Origin: Asparagopsis taxiformis
Taxonomy: Eukaryota > Rhodophyta > Florideophyceae > Bonnemaisoniales > Bonnemaisoniaceae
NCBI GenBank assembly: GCA_030407315.1
Contig: JALQPE010000107.1
Location: 62,001 to 126,000, forward strand
Direction of reading: 5' to 3'
DNA: 64,000 nucleotides
A model generated the notes under the pieces. That model saw nothing but the letters and a program-made list of their open reading frames with translations, was not told the origin of the DNA and ran no database searches. Both the position numbers and the translations under genes were made by a program. The number at the start of each line of letters is the position of its first letter. Position 1 is the stretch's first letter. Positions 19,950 to 31,080 of this stretch are shown piece after piece.

Positions 19950-20344
19950 AATCAAAAAATAATTTTGCTCACTATTCCTATCGAATCGCAACGCAACGCA
20001 ACGAATACTTGAGTAGCTGCGTTGCCACAAACGCAGAGCCACAACGCCTCCACAAACAACGATCGCTTCGCGGGACGTTGATGTATTGCTTCACGCATCT
20101 TGCCACAAGACTAGAAAACATTGCTCGGATTACCTAAAACGGGTGCGAATTCGTAGCGCGTTGGGTTGGCATGTAGCAAGCATTTCGTGCGACAATTGAA
20201 TCGGTGCGAAATTGATGTTAAAGTCGTCGCATGGCATCATGAGTCGTAATACCCCGCGTCACGCAAGCCGTTCTACGCATCAACCACCGTTTTACAGCAT
20301 GCTACTATCGTAACTCCTCAGACAATATTCAAAGTAAACAACGA
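19950..20344. repeat. R-block segment (distal part) of unit 1
   Basis: Nearly identical to 30828-31200 and, inverted, to 61000-61345. It contains tandem AACGC units (CGCAACGCAACGCAACG), absent coding signal, and joins the pogo element to the Cys-rich module. Confidence 0.75.
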
Positions 20345-20758
20345 CTCGAGTCTACCGATAAACATCGCGTTCTCCGAGTTGCCCTCCAGCTCGACGTCAT
20401 AGATTTCTCCATTACCAACCTGAATATCCTTCTCGTCGCCAGCCTGCTCTCACTTCTGCCCGGTCGCAACGACCTTTCCATTGGAAAACAGCTTGCACAC
20501 GCCCTACTCGCGGTTCCAACCAGCGTCCAAAATGCTGCATCTATTTACTTCCACAACGCTGCCGGTCAAATACACAACATCGCTCCATTCCTGAACATTC
20601 CTCCAGAGTATAATGCCCATCCGGTACCTGTTCCTATTTGGGACTAGAAGCAGACAAAACCAGAACGACCAACACTTCCACCAGTCAGAAAACAGCCTCA
20701 TCGTCTGATCTCGAACAAACGGTACCTTCACATTTCCCTGTCTCCCAGTAAAACACAC
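20345..20758 (-). pseudogene. Decayed region downstream of the Cys-rich ORF
   Basis: One frame reads RMGIILWRNVQEWSDVVYL, then after a TAG continues GVCKLFSNGKVVATGQK and, in better copies, ends SLFTLNI. The TAG is shared by all four copies, and this copy has a further TGA after GQK. It looks like the worn C-terminal domain of a larger ancestor of the Cys-rich gene, or a separate lost gene. Family not recognised. Confidence 0.4.
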
Positions 20759-21234
20759 TCCGTCCCCCAGACACCATCCCCTTCTAGTTTGGTATTCTCA
20801 TCGCCCATGAAATCGGGGTGTTTCAAGTACACACCCATGACGCCATTCATGCCTGGTACATACGGGGGTGTGGTGCATGTAGCGGCGTTGGGCTGGAGAT
20901 AGCAGGTGAATGGAACGGATGCACTGGAGATGGAACCGGTGCAGGACGCGTAATTGGAGCACGTCGTGGTTTCGCAAAGCTCAGATCCAAAGCAGTCGCA
21001 GCGGTAGGTAACCATCGTTGCAGAGTGGAGGCAATTTTCATCGATAGGGCGCTTCATGCAGACGCCGGACGGGTCTATGGGGGAGCATTGACAGGAATTT
21101 GGGGTCACAATACATGCAGGTGGATTTGGATAAGAGGAGGGCTGTGTTGAGAATTGTGGGGTGGCCGAAGGGCGCAGTTGGTGTGAGTGGCTGTGTTGAA
21201 CGGAAGGTTGGCGTCTGAGGGAAGAAGGAATCAA
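20728..21234 (-). CDS. Cys-rich domain ORF, copy 1 (5' end uncertain)
   Basis: The open frame covers about 168 codons with a Cys pattern (CIVT, SCQC, GVCMK, ENC, YRCDCFGSELCETTTC, FTCYL, ATC) shared with the secreted 346-aa protein at 40796-41836. There is no ATG: the frame begins at TTG after TTTCTTCTCGCAG, a good 3' splice site, and a signal-peptide-like string (RRITFLLAV) lies upstream in another frame. So it is either a second exon or a gene that lost its start. The upstream 126-aa gene is 112 bp away on the same strand. This copy has an extra Cys (NYASC). Extracellular or cell-wall function is suggested only by the Cys pattern. Confidence 0.5.
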   Translation of the reverse strand: MIPSSLRRQPSVQHSHSHQLRPSATPQFSTQPSSYPNPPACIVTPNSCQCSPIDPSGVCMKRPIDENCLHSATMVTYRCDCFGSELCETTTCSNYASCTGSISSASVPFTCYLQPNAATCTTPPYVPGMNGVMGVYLKHPDFMGDENTKLEGDGVWGTECVLLGDREM

Positions 21235-21346
21235 CTGCGAGAAGAAATGTGATGCGACGGATCAATGGACTGGCAAGTTGAAATAGAATAATATTTTACA
21301 TTTTCGAGATATTTTTCAGCCAATGAAACGGCGTTTTGGGCTGTGA

Positions 21347-21727
21347 TCAGGCCCAGAAATTGTATTCTACAAGAGTGTCCCGAGATCCATCTTCCCGGTC
21401 CGATCGCGCGTTAATGTCAACAGACACTGTTTCCGACTGGTCAACCTCAACTCCTGGTGCTCCACAGTCTTGTACAGACTCGTGGGCAAGTTGGGTGGAC
21501 GGCTTCATCTCCTGAGTCGATGAAGCCGTGACCAGCTGAGTCTGATGGGTGGAATTTCGTTCCCTACCCTCATCCTCAGTTTCGGTGCGAAGAGTTCGCT
21601 GCAGCCGGGAAACCCGGCGTCTCATGCGGCGAAGGCGGCGCTTCATGCGAGAGACCACACTAGAAACCTTTGAAATGTCGGATTCTAGGTGTGCGATTGC
21701 TCGGAGGAGTTTTCGCGAAGAAGGCAT
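21347..21727 (-). CDS. 126-aa basic coiled-coil protein, copy 1
   Basis: ATG 21725-21727. Residues 1-50 form a strongly basic amphipathic helix or coiled coil (MKRRLRRMRRRVSRLQRTL); residues 51-126 are polar and acidic, ending VEYNFWA. Four almost identical copies exist in the window, all intact, which suggests selection or very recent duplication. A TATATAT box lies about 126 bp upstream. A GT at DTL|GTAGAA could splice in frame onto the CAG before the Cys-rich ORF, joining both into one protein; this is untested. This copy differs from the others at ESVQ against ESAQ. No family recognised. Confidence 0.65.
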   Translation of the reverse strand: MPSSRKLLRAIAHLESDISKVSSVVSRMKRRLRRMRRRVSRLQRTLRTETEDEGRERNSTHQTQLVTASSTQEMKPSTQLAHESVQDCGAPGVEVDQSETVSVDINARSDREDGSRDTLVEYNFWA

Positions 21728-21852
21728 TGCGGATGGAAAGAGGGTGGTATGAATGGATTCCGTTCGTGTATTGTTTTCACGAAAACAGGGATGGGACTGT
21801 GACGGCGAGTTGGTGTGAAGGGAGGAATGGGTGGCAGCACGTGTGAAGGGTA

Positions 21853-21861
21853 CGATATATA
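21853..21861 (-). promoter_or_regulatory. TATA box of 126-aa gene copy 1
   Basis: CTATATATC read on the minus strand, about 126-134 bp before the ATG. The same spacing is kept in the other copies and at the 346-aa gene. Confidence 0.5.
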
Positions 21862-22183
21862 GTGGTGCTGGACAGAGTGAAATTGTTTGCGGTCGTTTTG
21901 TGATGGGAGATGGGAGGAGGAATGCAAGTTAGTGTGAGGTCAATTGGTGGGAACTGAGCTACTTGGGGGTGTTTGAGGATAGGTGATTTACCTGGAATAG
22001 GGCAACTGTCAGTGAATAATGGGAATGGCAACCTGCCGAGACCCAGCTAGGCTCGATAATGAAATGGTAGGTCGGATGGAATTACATGGAGAGCACACAT
22101 CTGAGCAACTCGCACGTAGCGTAGTGATGGATGTGCAATAAAAATGGTACCCTTTAATGCAGATTTATCGAGTTGCGCCGCCT

Positions 22184-23170
22184 TGCCTACACCAAACTAA
22201 CACCTGCCTCAGGCTCTACATGCTGATGACGGGTCTGTCGTCTAGGTTCATCCCATCAGCCGTGCTGTGACTTGATTTGAATTGAGTCGAGTCGGCGGTT
22301 ATAGTGCAAGTAGAAAATTGCAATGTCGGCAGGCGAGGAAACATTGCATTCAATTCAGTTCATCTGTCGGACAGCGGTTGCGATATGCCTTCTGCATCGA
22401 CAATACACCGTGAAACCAATACGTCGAATAGGTTCATCCCGTAGCATAAGCGCTGCCATCACCTATTAGCATTCTCTGCTCATTGCGAACAACACAATGG
22501 CGCAGCTGGCCCCCGCTGGAATTCATCGCACCATCGCACACATCGCCAGTGATAGGTCATAACACCGACCATCACGAGGTCTCCACTCTCAGCATTGGTG
22601 GCCATCTCAATGGGTGGACATTGCATACGCCGCTGTAATTGGAAATACTTGGATGGCAGATTCCAAACCTTGTAGATTTCAAACGCGACTAGCCCCGAAA
22701 ACTTTGAGTGCACTGCATGTTTAAGGACGAGCACTTGAAGCTTCAAGGCGGCATGGTTCGGTCAGGCGGGAAGCTAAACGTTTGCAGTGGTACGCGCTGA
22801 TTACATTAGACGATCGAACTACTCAGACCATTCGGCGCAGAACGATTGATAGTGCATACGTGAGACAAGAACATAAATTTGTAAATAATAAAACATTATC
22901 TTAATCACAGTCCTCATCGCAACCCAAGCCATCAGTTGTCGGATTGCCAGAATCGTGAAGACAATACTCCTGCACCAACCGCGACTGCCCTCAGAAAGAA
23001 AGCGTGCCATTTATGTGTTGGTTCACGTATCTTGGCGCAAGACTGGAATACTCTGCCCGGATTACCGAAAACGGGTGCGAATCGGTTGCGCGTTGGGTGG
23101 CGATGCAGTGGACATTTCGTGCGACACAATGTCACATAGATAGTGAACACGATGGGGGCCGGACGATAAA
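22184..23170. repeat. R block, copy 1 (internally deleted)
   Basis: Starts at GCCTACACCAAACTAACACC and runs through CGGACAGCGGTTGCG, the ACATAAATTTGTAAATA box (about 22871) and TTTCGTGCGACA (about 23116). Relative to 45466-46800, about 400 bp is missing at about 22645. Ends are approximate. Confidence 0.7.
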
Positions 23171-24447
23171 TGAAATTTGTTCCAGTGATCGCATGACATC
23201 ACCAGTCCGAGCGCTCTGCACCGTGTCATTTCAAGACCAGACCCGTTCATTCCCTCACTAAGCCAAATCTTCTTCCACAGTCCATCCGGTCGGCCTCAGA
23301 TCGAGTTGCGCAGGAGATCTCAGCATCAATGTGCGCCAGCGAGTCACTGGTCCAAAAACCTTGAACCAGCTGCGTTGATTATCTGATGGCTTTCTTAACA
23401 CACAGATCACTGCACCCGTCTCGTGACCGTGCAGATGGCGACACTCTCGCCTTGCCCTCCGCTCCTCGCCCCTGAATGCGATTCTGACCTCATCTCTTCG
23501 TTGTCGTTACTTGGCGAGCCGGATTTTCAGTTTTTTACGCAGACGCAGTCCGGCCGATCTCAAGTGCTCGCAGGCATTTTTCTGCGGTTTGTCGCATGCG
23601 GAGCATAATTGCGGCGTTCCTATCCCACCTCAGCTCTTCTTTCGTGCAGTCCGCATATTCACTTCGTTTTTCACTTCCCTCTCTGATCCCACCCTGCACA
23701 CGACTCGGCATTGTCACAGCCACTGCAAACAACCAGGTGCACATCAGTGGGACTACCATTAGGGATTTCATCGCACATGTGCCAGGTGAGATATATACAG
23801 TCGGTATGTTGATATCGTCAACAAGTTTAGCCGAAATGTTGTCAACCCTCCATCTGCACTGCCTCGGCACCATTGCTCTGAATCTGTGAGATCGTTTGGC
23901 CGTAATGCAGCATCACGAACTTATGCGTAGCATGCACATGGAATCCAAGGATACATGCATTCGAACGCGATGGTTAACATATCTGCATCTGTCAAATTGG
24001 TTTCAATGTCATTTTTGGTATGCATAGGCACTCGAGCATATGTAATTTGTCCATAAACCTCACAGCAGAAAATGGACATTGGTGAGTTGACATTGTTAGA
24101 CTATAAAGAATGCTGTGCCTGCGTAGACACTAAAGTCGGTAGTTACCTGATTATGCGGATATCCCAACGAACATATGTGGGCTAGTTTGTCCACTACAAT
24201 CAACTTGAAGCCTTCATGCTTCGATGGACAGCATACCCAAACCGTTGCCAACCGTTGCATATCAAATAGTAGCCTGAATTTCATTGTGCGTGCTGTCCTT
24301 TTCATATCTTCCGCCGCTTTAGCTAGCGCCGCAATTATGCTCAAGACAACAGTCATCCTTGGACCCTCTCCCGTCTACAACGCGAATCATTGAATTCTGA
24401 ACACTCTCCAGGGTCGCCCTATCCCATCAACCAAATAGCGATTTTAA
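23171..24447. other. 3' flank of NLR-A1 with an extra segment of about 470 bp
   Basis: Matches 46810-47507 on both sides of about 23430-23905; that stretch is absent from the other copies and shows no recognised gene. Bases 24096-24356 (minus) carry a diverged copy of a short frame also found at 47141-47437 and 57220-57465 (IAALAKAAEDM, KFRLLF, VVDKLA). The conserved frame is suggestive but too short to name. Confidence 0.5.
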
Positions 24448-27400
24448 TCATCGATTATTGCTGGGTCCTGCAGCACTCCCGCCGTCTATTCGCTTTTGTG
24501 CACCTACAACTGCTGCTACGATTCGCATAATGATTTCCATCCGCTTCTTCCTCTCCTCCTCTCCCTCCCCATTCGTGGCACCGTTCGTGTTCTCAATGCC
24601 AGTTATCCCTCTCAACCTTTGTAGAGCCTCCACGATATCTTTCACAGACCCACCCTCTTTCGCTTGTCGAATCCAGTATCCCTCTTCTTCAAATACATTC
24701 CTTCCTGTCTCGCCAGTAACATTCAACAGCGTCTCCACATCCCGGCATTCTGCCAGTCCCAGTCGATAGAATACGGGGATGATGATCACACCACGTTCCC
24801 CATACTCTGCAAACCGCCTCAGGAAGCATAACAACTCTCGCATAGTCCATTTTCGCGCAGGGAATTCAGGTGATAGTATTACAACGGCAATCGAAGCAGA
24901 CTCCATCTCCTCATCCATCTTCTTCGATGCGTTCTGCCCAGGTTTCAATTCCTCTCTGTCGAAGAACACTTCGAAACCCAGCTCGACCAGCTTTTCATAA
25001 ATCACTTGTGCCATGGTGTCCTTGTCCGGGCCGGCGTGACTAATGAACACCTTGCCCTTCTTCTCTTGCTTGCTGCTGCTGTTGCTGTTGTTGCTGTCGG
25101 AAGGTTGTCGTTGAGTGCCAGTACTTGTGGTGTTCGCGAGAGGGGGTAGCTGCGGTTCATCCCATTCTTCCAGCTTGGTGTCTTCTGTCACTAGTTGTAC
25201 ATGCTCTAGACCTCCATAACGCCTTGAAGCCCAGAAGCGATGTGTTGCAGGGGAGTAACTCACTTCCCAAGGTGTGTGATCTAGTGTAGCAATAGTGATG
25301 GTGCTGTTATTGTGCTCCATCTGAATGGCACCTGAATACAGGTGATAATTCTCTGCTAAGTTGGAGAAAAGGTGCGAACGGCTGTTTCTAATGGCATTTG
25401 CCGATCCCAGGTCTTTTTCCATCACATTTCGGTCTCGCATGGTGAATGGGTTAATATGCCATGATATCCACTTGTTCACCCTTCCTTCATCAGGTCGTGT
25501 TTGGGCGAGAGTTTCAGCACTTAGAACAGTCCCTTCTGCATTGAAATGTAAACGGTACACTCTTGGTCTCATGTAAATAGCTTCGCGATCTTCAAACATT
25601 TCCGCCCAGTGCTCCACATCAGAAAATGTGTGCACTGTCTCACCACTTGAAATATCAACAATGAATACAGTCAACTCTGGGAATCCGCAATATGCAACGA
25701 GTCCTCCACCGCTGCACACTGCAACTCGACGAACGTAGCGATCGGGTTTGAATTTGTTGATCAAATCTCCTCTCCCTTCAGCGACATCTTCAACTCTTCT
25801 CACCTCGATCTCTCTTGATCCTGTATTGAACACAGCCATGTATAAGTCATCACACGATATCCCAAACGCGCTGATAGCTCCGACGAACATGTATTCGGGA
25901 TCACGCGAGTTGGCATCTCCCACACGCGTCGTGTCCCAAACATACACGTTTCTATCCTTGAAGTCGCCCACAAATAACTGTGATTCATCTTTGTTCAGTA
26001 CAATCGACCATGGAATACGCATTCGAATGTCGAAGAATCGGTGTATCATAGTAACGCCAGTCGAGATACTATTCACGTCCCACACAATAATCTCCGTCTG
26101 GCCTGCAGAGAACAACAAATTTGCACCACTGCCGAACACAACGGCACGAACTCCATATTTGTGCCCAATCAGCGGTTCACAAGCTTGTCGCCGATCTTGT
26201 ACACTCCACAATCGTACACTCCCATCTTCAGATCCCGACGCGATCATACGTTCGTCGGTACTCAGCACAACACAGATGACTTCGTCTGTGTGTCCTGTGA
26301 GCGCCTCTCCATTCGGTGTCCACGTGTGCACGTCCCAAACTCGAAGTGTATGATCCCGTGATCCAGACACCAACACGTTCTCGCTGCTCCCAACAGCCAG
26401 CGCCCATACGCGATCACTGTGCGCGCCAACACACCGTATTGCGCGTCCACTTGTCGCGTGCACAAACCGCACATTGCCACTTGTCGACCCAATAGCGAGT
26501 ACTCTACGGGTCGGCAGTAGTGCGGCACTTCGCAACCTTTCTTTCTTCTCATGCTTGACCTTGAATGAGACCTGATGCGCACTCTTCCTCACGTTCACAA
26601 TTCCATCAGCTGAACATGAATAGATCTCTCCGCTTCGGCTGTCAATGCAGATCCCTATCACTCGAGTGACGTGTCCATCTAGTCGACGTCCCTCGCCGCC
26701 ATCATTGCATCCGATGACGCGGACTTCCCCTCCAGCTCCAGCAATTACCAATTCATCCTCTTCTACACCCTTTACCATGTGGACAATGTTAACTTGCGTT
26801 GCGAGCAAGCGTTTCAGCTCACTGTCAACACTGTTCAGCACCCCTGCATCAGCCCGAACCCACGGCCGAGCACTGTGCTTCTCGATGCTCCACATCACTC
26901 GTCGGATGACACTCGAGTCGCTACGCAGAGAAGCAAGCCGCCCAAAAAGTTGGAACGAACACTCTCTGCGATTCTTCATGCAGAACGGCACTACGCACTT
27001 GTGCATCGTCTCTATTAGAGTCTCGATGTCTTCCATTAGTGTGCCTCGCTTGTCGCTACTCCCACTGCTTCTAATGTAATCGCGCAGCATTGCTAGGTCA
27101 GATATGATCTTGCGGAACGGCACCCATTTCTCATCCTTGTTCACCCACTGTATCCATGAATAGTCTGTGAGAAGGCGCAATGCATCTGCGCCTCGTCCAG
27201 CGCCGAGCATGTGGTACACGATATTCGCACTCATGTACGCCTCCTCTGACAATTTCTGCCATCTGGGAGTGGATGTGGGGGATTCAGATGTCGAGTAGAA
27301 CTGGTCCACAAGGCTGGCGTGGTACATTCGCACCTCATCTTCCTCAGTCAAATGCACTGCATAGTCATGAACCAAGTCATGGAGGGCCAATGCGGCGGTC

Positions 27401-28524
27401 GTACTCTCACCAACAGTGGCTGCAGATGCAATGTTACTTTCGATCAGCAGATCCAAACCGTGCTTGGCATCTTTGTGAGACAGGCCCCACAGATGCTGGA
27501 GTGTGGTCAGCGGTATGGCTGATTGCTTCTGGAGAACACTGAGCGATTGGAACAATTTTGTGAGGCAAACCGTTTCGACCTTCCATTTCTGCTCCACTGC
27601 ATCCAAACTCGATTGCAAGGAGGTGTACAAACCCGAATGTTCCAAACTCTCGGTCTCACCTAGTTGCTGCATGTTTTGTTGCAATGCGTGCCAGTACCGA
27701 TTCCATGCTGCGTCTTTGGAACCCTTGGCAAGTTGATGTTTCTCACGAAGGACGGATGTACCTGCAACACTGAGTGCTAGTGGGAGACCGGCACAGGTCT
27801 TGACAATGTTTTCCATGGCATCTCTACTTTCGGTCGAGAGAGAGTGCAGCGTCGACGGCTCCACTTCGGCATAATAGCACAGAATTCGCTTTGCTGTTTG
27901 AGTATCTGACGCATCCGGAGCTACTTCGATTTGGGCGTCGTGAAGAGGAATGCGTGCCACACCATGATCCCTGGTCGACGTGAGTAGCTTGAGGGAGGCA
28001 GATGGAAGCTTGCGCACAGCAGCGCAAAATTCCTTGAGCAACGCGTACAAGGTATCGGACACATCCCAGACGTCATCAAAGATAAGCAAAATGTTTTGGT
28101 CCTTGAGCTGATCGAGGAAGTTCAGCAACAGCACAGTTGGAGATTTATCAGTAGTGGACATGCGCAGAAAATCGTCAAGAAACTGGGGACAAGCTTTTCG
28201 GACAAACTCTTCTAGCTGTGTCATCAGTTTCGAAACGTTTGCGTCCTGGCCAAGCGAAATGAACCATATGCCGTCGGGGTATCTCGCCCAGATGTCGCTG
28301 TCATGGCCGATTTCCTTGAGAATGGTTGTCTTTCCAGCGCCGCCCATGCCGACAAGGGCGATTGTGTTGCGTCCACAAATACGAGAGAGCAATTCTTGTT
28401 TGGCTGTACTCTCTGGAGTGCAGGATTGTTGGGAAAAGTCGAGGACGGCGGCAAGATTGGATGGAACATGGAAAGTTTTCGGCTTTTTGGCCGATTTGGT
28501 CGAAGAAGAAAAGCAACATCCCAT
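24448..28524 (-). CDS. NLR-like protein A1: acyl anchor, NB-ARC, WD40, TIR (1358 aa)
   Basis: Starts MGCCFSSS, a strong N-myristoylation (Gly2) plus palmitoylation (Cys3, Cys4) signal, so membrane attachment is likely. NB-ARC: P-loop GMGGAGKT at 59-66, Walker B ILLIFDDVWD at 144-153, RNBS-B TSTRD 182-186, GLPLAL 246-251, MHD-like LHD 381-383. A helical segment to about 580 is followed by WD40 blades to about 1100 (HTLRVWDV, GSVRLWSV, EIIVWDV). A Ser/Asn-rich linker leads to a TIR domain from about 1156 (KGKVFISHAG). Its WTMREL motif has Glu about 1230 in the position of the TIR NADase glutamate. Known logic of such proteins is ligand sensing by repeats, NB-ARC oligomerisation and TIR signalling. 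Intact; its former divergent partner is lost. Confidence 0.9.
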   Translation of the reverse strand: MGCCFSSSTKSAKKPKTFHVPSNLAAVLDFSQQSCTPESTAKQELLSRICGRNTIALVGMGGAGKTTILKEIGHDSDIWARYPDGIWFISLGQDANVSKLMTQLEEFVRKACPQFLDDFLRMSTTDKSPTVLLLNFLDQLKDQNILLIFDDVWDVSDTLYALLKEFCAAVRKLPSASLKLLTSTRDHGVARIPLHDAQIEVAPDASDTQTAKRILCYYAEVEPSTLHSLSTESRDAMENIVKTCAGLPLALSVAGTSVLREKHQLAKGSKDAAWNRYWHALQQNMQQLGETESLEHSGLYTSLQSSLDAVEQKWKVETVCLTKLFQSLSVLQKQSAIPLTTLQHLWGLSHKDAKHGLDLLIESNIASAATVGESTTAALALHDLVHDYAVHLTEEDEVRMYHASLVDQFYSTSESPTSTPRWQKLSEEAYMSANIVYHMLGAGRGADALRLLTDYSWIQWVNKDEKWVPFRKIISDLAMLRDYIRSSGSSDKRGTLMEDIETLIETMHKCVVPFCMKNRRECSFQLFGRLASLRSDSSVIRRVMWSIEKHSARPWVRADAGVLNSVDSELKRLLATQVNIVHMVKGVEEDELVIAGAGGEVRVIGCNDGGEGRRLDGHVTRVIGICIDSRSGEIYSCSADGIVNVRKSAHQVSFKVKHEKKERLRSAALLPTRRVLAIGSTSGNVRFVHATSGRAIRCVGAHSDRVWALAVGSSENVLVSGSRDHTLRVWDVHTWTPNGEALTGHTDEVICVVLSTDERMIASGSEDGSVRLWSVQDRRQACEPLIGHKYGVRAVVFGSGANLLFSAGQTEIIVWDVNSISTGVTMIHRFFDIRMRIPWSIVLNKDESQLFVGDFKDRNVYVWDTTRVGDANSRDPEYMFVGAISAFGISCDDLYMAVFNTGSREIEVRRVEDVAEGRGDLINKFKPDRYVRRVAVCSGGGLVAYCGFPELTVFIVDISSGETVHTFSDVEHWAEMFEDREAIYMRPRVYRLHFNAEGTVLSAETLAQTRPDEGRVNKWISWHINPFTMRDRNVMEKDLGSANAIRNSRSHLFSNLAENYHLYSGAIQMEHNNSTITIATLDHTPWEVSYSPATHRFWASRRYGGLEHVQLVTEDTKLEEWDEPQLPPLANTTSTGTQRQPSDSNNSNSSSKQEKKGKVFISHAGPDKDTMAQVIYEKLVELGFEVFFDREELKPGQNASKKMDEEMESASIAVVILSPEFPARKWTMRELLCFLRRFAEYGERGVIIIPVFYRLGLAECRDVETLLNVTGETGRNVFEEEGYWIRQAKEGGSVKDIVEALQRLRGITGIENTNGATNGEGEEERKKRMEIIMRIVAAVVGAQKRIDGGSAAGPSNNR

Positions 28525-28978
28525 TCTGAGAGCGGTAGTGGCTAGAGATAGTGAGCGGTTTCAGTGTGATAGGTGAGACAATGGGTATTTGACTGCGCGG
28601 AGGGCTGAAAACGCTTTGGCGGTAATTCGAATACGCGGTGTGGAATGGAGTCGTTGCGGGCGCGGGAAAGGAGCGTCGTAAGGCAAGTTGAATGGAGAGT
28701 GAGGCCGAGGAGGGGGCGATGAACTGTTTGGGAGATGGGCAATTGATGGACAAGCGGGAGAGATAGATTATCGTTGAGAGCGTGTTGTCGTGGTATTAGT
28801 TTTGCGATAAATTGCAGACGGGGATGGGTTGGTTGTTGGAAGCAGGGGAGGGAACAAAAGTTGTCTTGGCGGAATTGGCGATGGCGTTTTCGAGACGTGG
28901 GAAGCAAAGCATTGAGGCATGTCTGTGTGAGATTTCAGTGTTCAGTGTCTGCATGCTGGTCAAGCACTGGTCTACAGG

Positions 28979-29010
28979 AACACTTGTTAATCTGTGACAG
29001 GGTGATTACA
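28979..29010 (+). promoter_or_regulatory. Bipartite NLR promoter motif 1a
   Basis: ACACTTGT then GTGACAGGGTGA; 455 bp upstream of the A1 ATG, the same distance as at A4. Confidence 0.6.
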
Positions 29011-29361
29011 TTAAGAGGCTCATTAAAACACACGTGCAAGATTCGAGAATTTGAAGCGATGAGAGCACACAACTGGGGATGATGCTGCCGCGATGGATTT
29101 GGTGTGAGGAAATAGAGTGTGCGAGAGTTCTGCGCGCTGGGGAGGAAACAGGTAGAGACAAAGGTGGCAGCAGCATTGGTGGTGTCGCTGAGCGACCTCA
29201 GCGTGAGTGCCGTACAAGTTGACTGTTTCCGTAGCGTGACGTCAATCGATCTGTCCCGTCTCGCGGGCCGTTCACGGTGCACATCGCAGCGCAACCCGAA
29301 AGTCTGGGGCCGAGACGTGGCCAGCAATGATGTCAAGCCATACACGTGCACTTCTATCACT

Positions 29362-29392
29362 GTCCCGCCTGTCATAGATGAACAAGTGTCCG
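29362..29392 (-). promoter_or_regulatory. Bipartite NLR promoter motif 1b
   Basis: On the minus strand: ACACTTGTTCATC then GACAGGCGGG. It belongs to the promoter of the lost B partner. Confidence 0.6.
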
Positions 29393-29420
29393 TCCAGTGA
29401 AACAACTGAGTGCACTCATG

Positions 29421-29449
29421 TCCGCCTGTCGCAAAGCAACAAGTGTTGG
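29421..29449 (-). promoter_or_regulatory. Bipartite NLR promoter motif 1c
   Basis: On the minus strand: ACACTTGTTGC then GACAGGCGGACATGAG, the B-proximal variant. Confidence 0.6.
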
Positions 29450-29817
29450 CTCGTCGCATCAACTCTCATGCTGCCAAAACTCGCTGTCAAAAAAACAATC
29501 GTCTCAACGCCACTTCCTTCGCGCGCTAACATTACGCAGTTCATTCCTGTCATATCCCACTTTTAACAAACTCACTCGATCCGTAACAACTCCATCCCTG
29601 CCCTTCGATCTCCGCTAGCCCTCTTCTCTCTCGCCCGTCCCTGTTCCACTTCCATCTCACAGTGCGTCCAAACCCCTATCAACCACAGGTGCTGTCCAAC
29701 TCTGTGCAAGTCGCCTAAATCTTATAATACACTCCTGCCCACGCCGACTTCCCTACACTGCGATAACCACAGTCAGATATCACCAGTACCAGCTACTCTT
29801 TGCGATATTCTCTCAAA

Positions 29818-31080
29818 CTGACACCCACCTTAGACTTTATGTCGATGACAGTTCCATTGGTCTAGTTTTATCCCGTCAACCGAGCTGTGACTTGACTTGA
29901 ATCGACTCAACGATGGTAGTGCAATTAAATATTGCAATGTCGGTAGGCGAGAAAGTAGTGCCTGGGTTTCAGTTCATCAGCCGGACAGCGGTTGCGGTAT
30001 TCGATCTGCGTCGATAATACACCGTTAAGCCAATACGTCGACTAGATTTACCCCGTGGCATCAGCACAAGGAAACTAACATTCCCCTCTCCCTAATACCG
30101 CGCTTCCACCACCCATCACTATGTCTCCACTCTCAGTATTGGTGGCCACCTCAATGAGTGAACACGGCAGACGCCACTGTTCTTTGTCCTCCATTCAACT
30201 CTATTATCAATCCCACACGCCACGCCTATTGCACCTATTTCTCAATCAACTGCGCCCATCTCCTTCCCATCATAAACTGCCCATATCAATATTTCGCCAG
30301 TGTCTGCAATACACAAATCATGCACGCTTCGAGGGAACATCCTGATGACATCGAAGCCATACAGCTGGTGGTTTCCAAGCCGTCTTCCTTGTTTCCAGAA
30401 CCGACCAACTGCCGAATCCGTCGTACAAAACGTCACGAAGCGTACCGAAGTCTCATAAAGCTAACAAGCGCATCATCGATGAAATAGAACAATATGAAAT
30501 CCTGTTACCAAACGATGGGCCAGATCGTGTCCCACTCAATCGATCTCATCACATGAACAGAATGGTTGCAAGATCGGAAGCACATGTACAGCAGATTCTG
30601 AATCGTGTAGAGACTCAAAGCAGGGCTGGACTCGCCAACCCCGAGAGCACCAGACGCTCAAGGACGAACACTTGAGGCTGAGAGGAGGCATGGAACGAAT
30701 AGGACAGAGGTCGAAACAAGTGGTGATTTATCTACATGCCGATTGCATTGGCGAATTGCATCACTCAGCCGGCCATGCCAAGATAGTTCGATGATGCACC
30801 CGCGACACATGAACATAAATTTGTAAATAAAAAATAATTTTGCTCATCATTCCCATCGCAACGCAACGCAACGAATACTTGAGTAGCTGCGTTGCCACAA
30901 ACGCAGAGCCACAACGCCTCCACAAACAACGATCGCTTCGCGGGACGTTGATGTATTGCTTCACGCATCTTGCCACAAGACTAGAAAACATTGCTCGGAT
31001 TACCTAAAACAGGTGCGAATTCGTAGCGCGTTGGGTTGGCATGTAGCAAGCATTTCGTGCGACAATTGAATCGGTGCGAA
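29818..31080. repeat. R block, copy 2 (contains the empty pogo target site)
   Basis: Homologous to 42437-43500 and inverted 61090-62385. The ORF171-type frame (plus, from about 30158) is frameshifted after about 30450 (EAYRSLIK instead of EAYRKSLK). The uninterrupted TA target is at 30824-30825. Confidence 0.75.

Larger units (their letters stand above)
28525..29817. promoter_or_regulatory. Bidirectional NLR intergenic region, locus 1 (right partner lost)
   Basis: The left half matches the promoter of A4 (53008 leftward) and the right half matches the promoter of B3 (51693 rightward), up to GATATTCTCTCAA at about 29805-29817, which in B3 lies just before the ATG. There the sequence jumps to R-block DNA (ACTGACACCCACC). 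So a B-type NLR on the plus strand was deleted at or just before its start codon. Three bipartite motifs are present. Confidence 0.75.

Noticed and set aside
23535..23873. Minus-strand 112-codon frame in the unit-1-specific insertion
   Set aside because: Single copy with no paralogue or domain to support it; the opposite strand is open over similar lengths.
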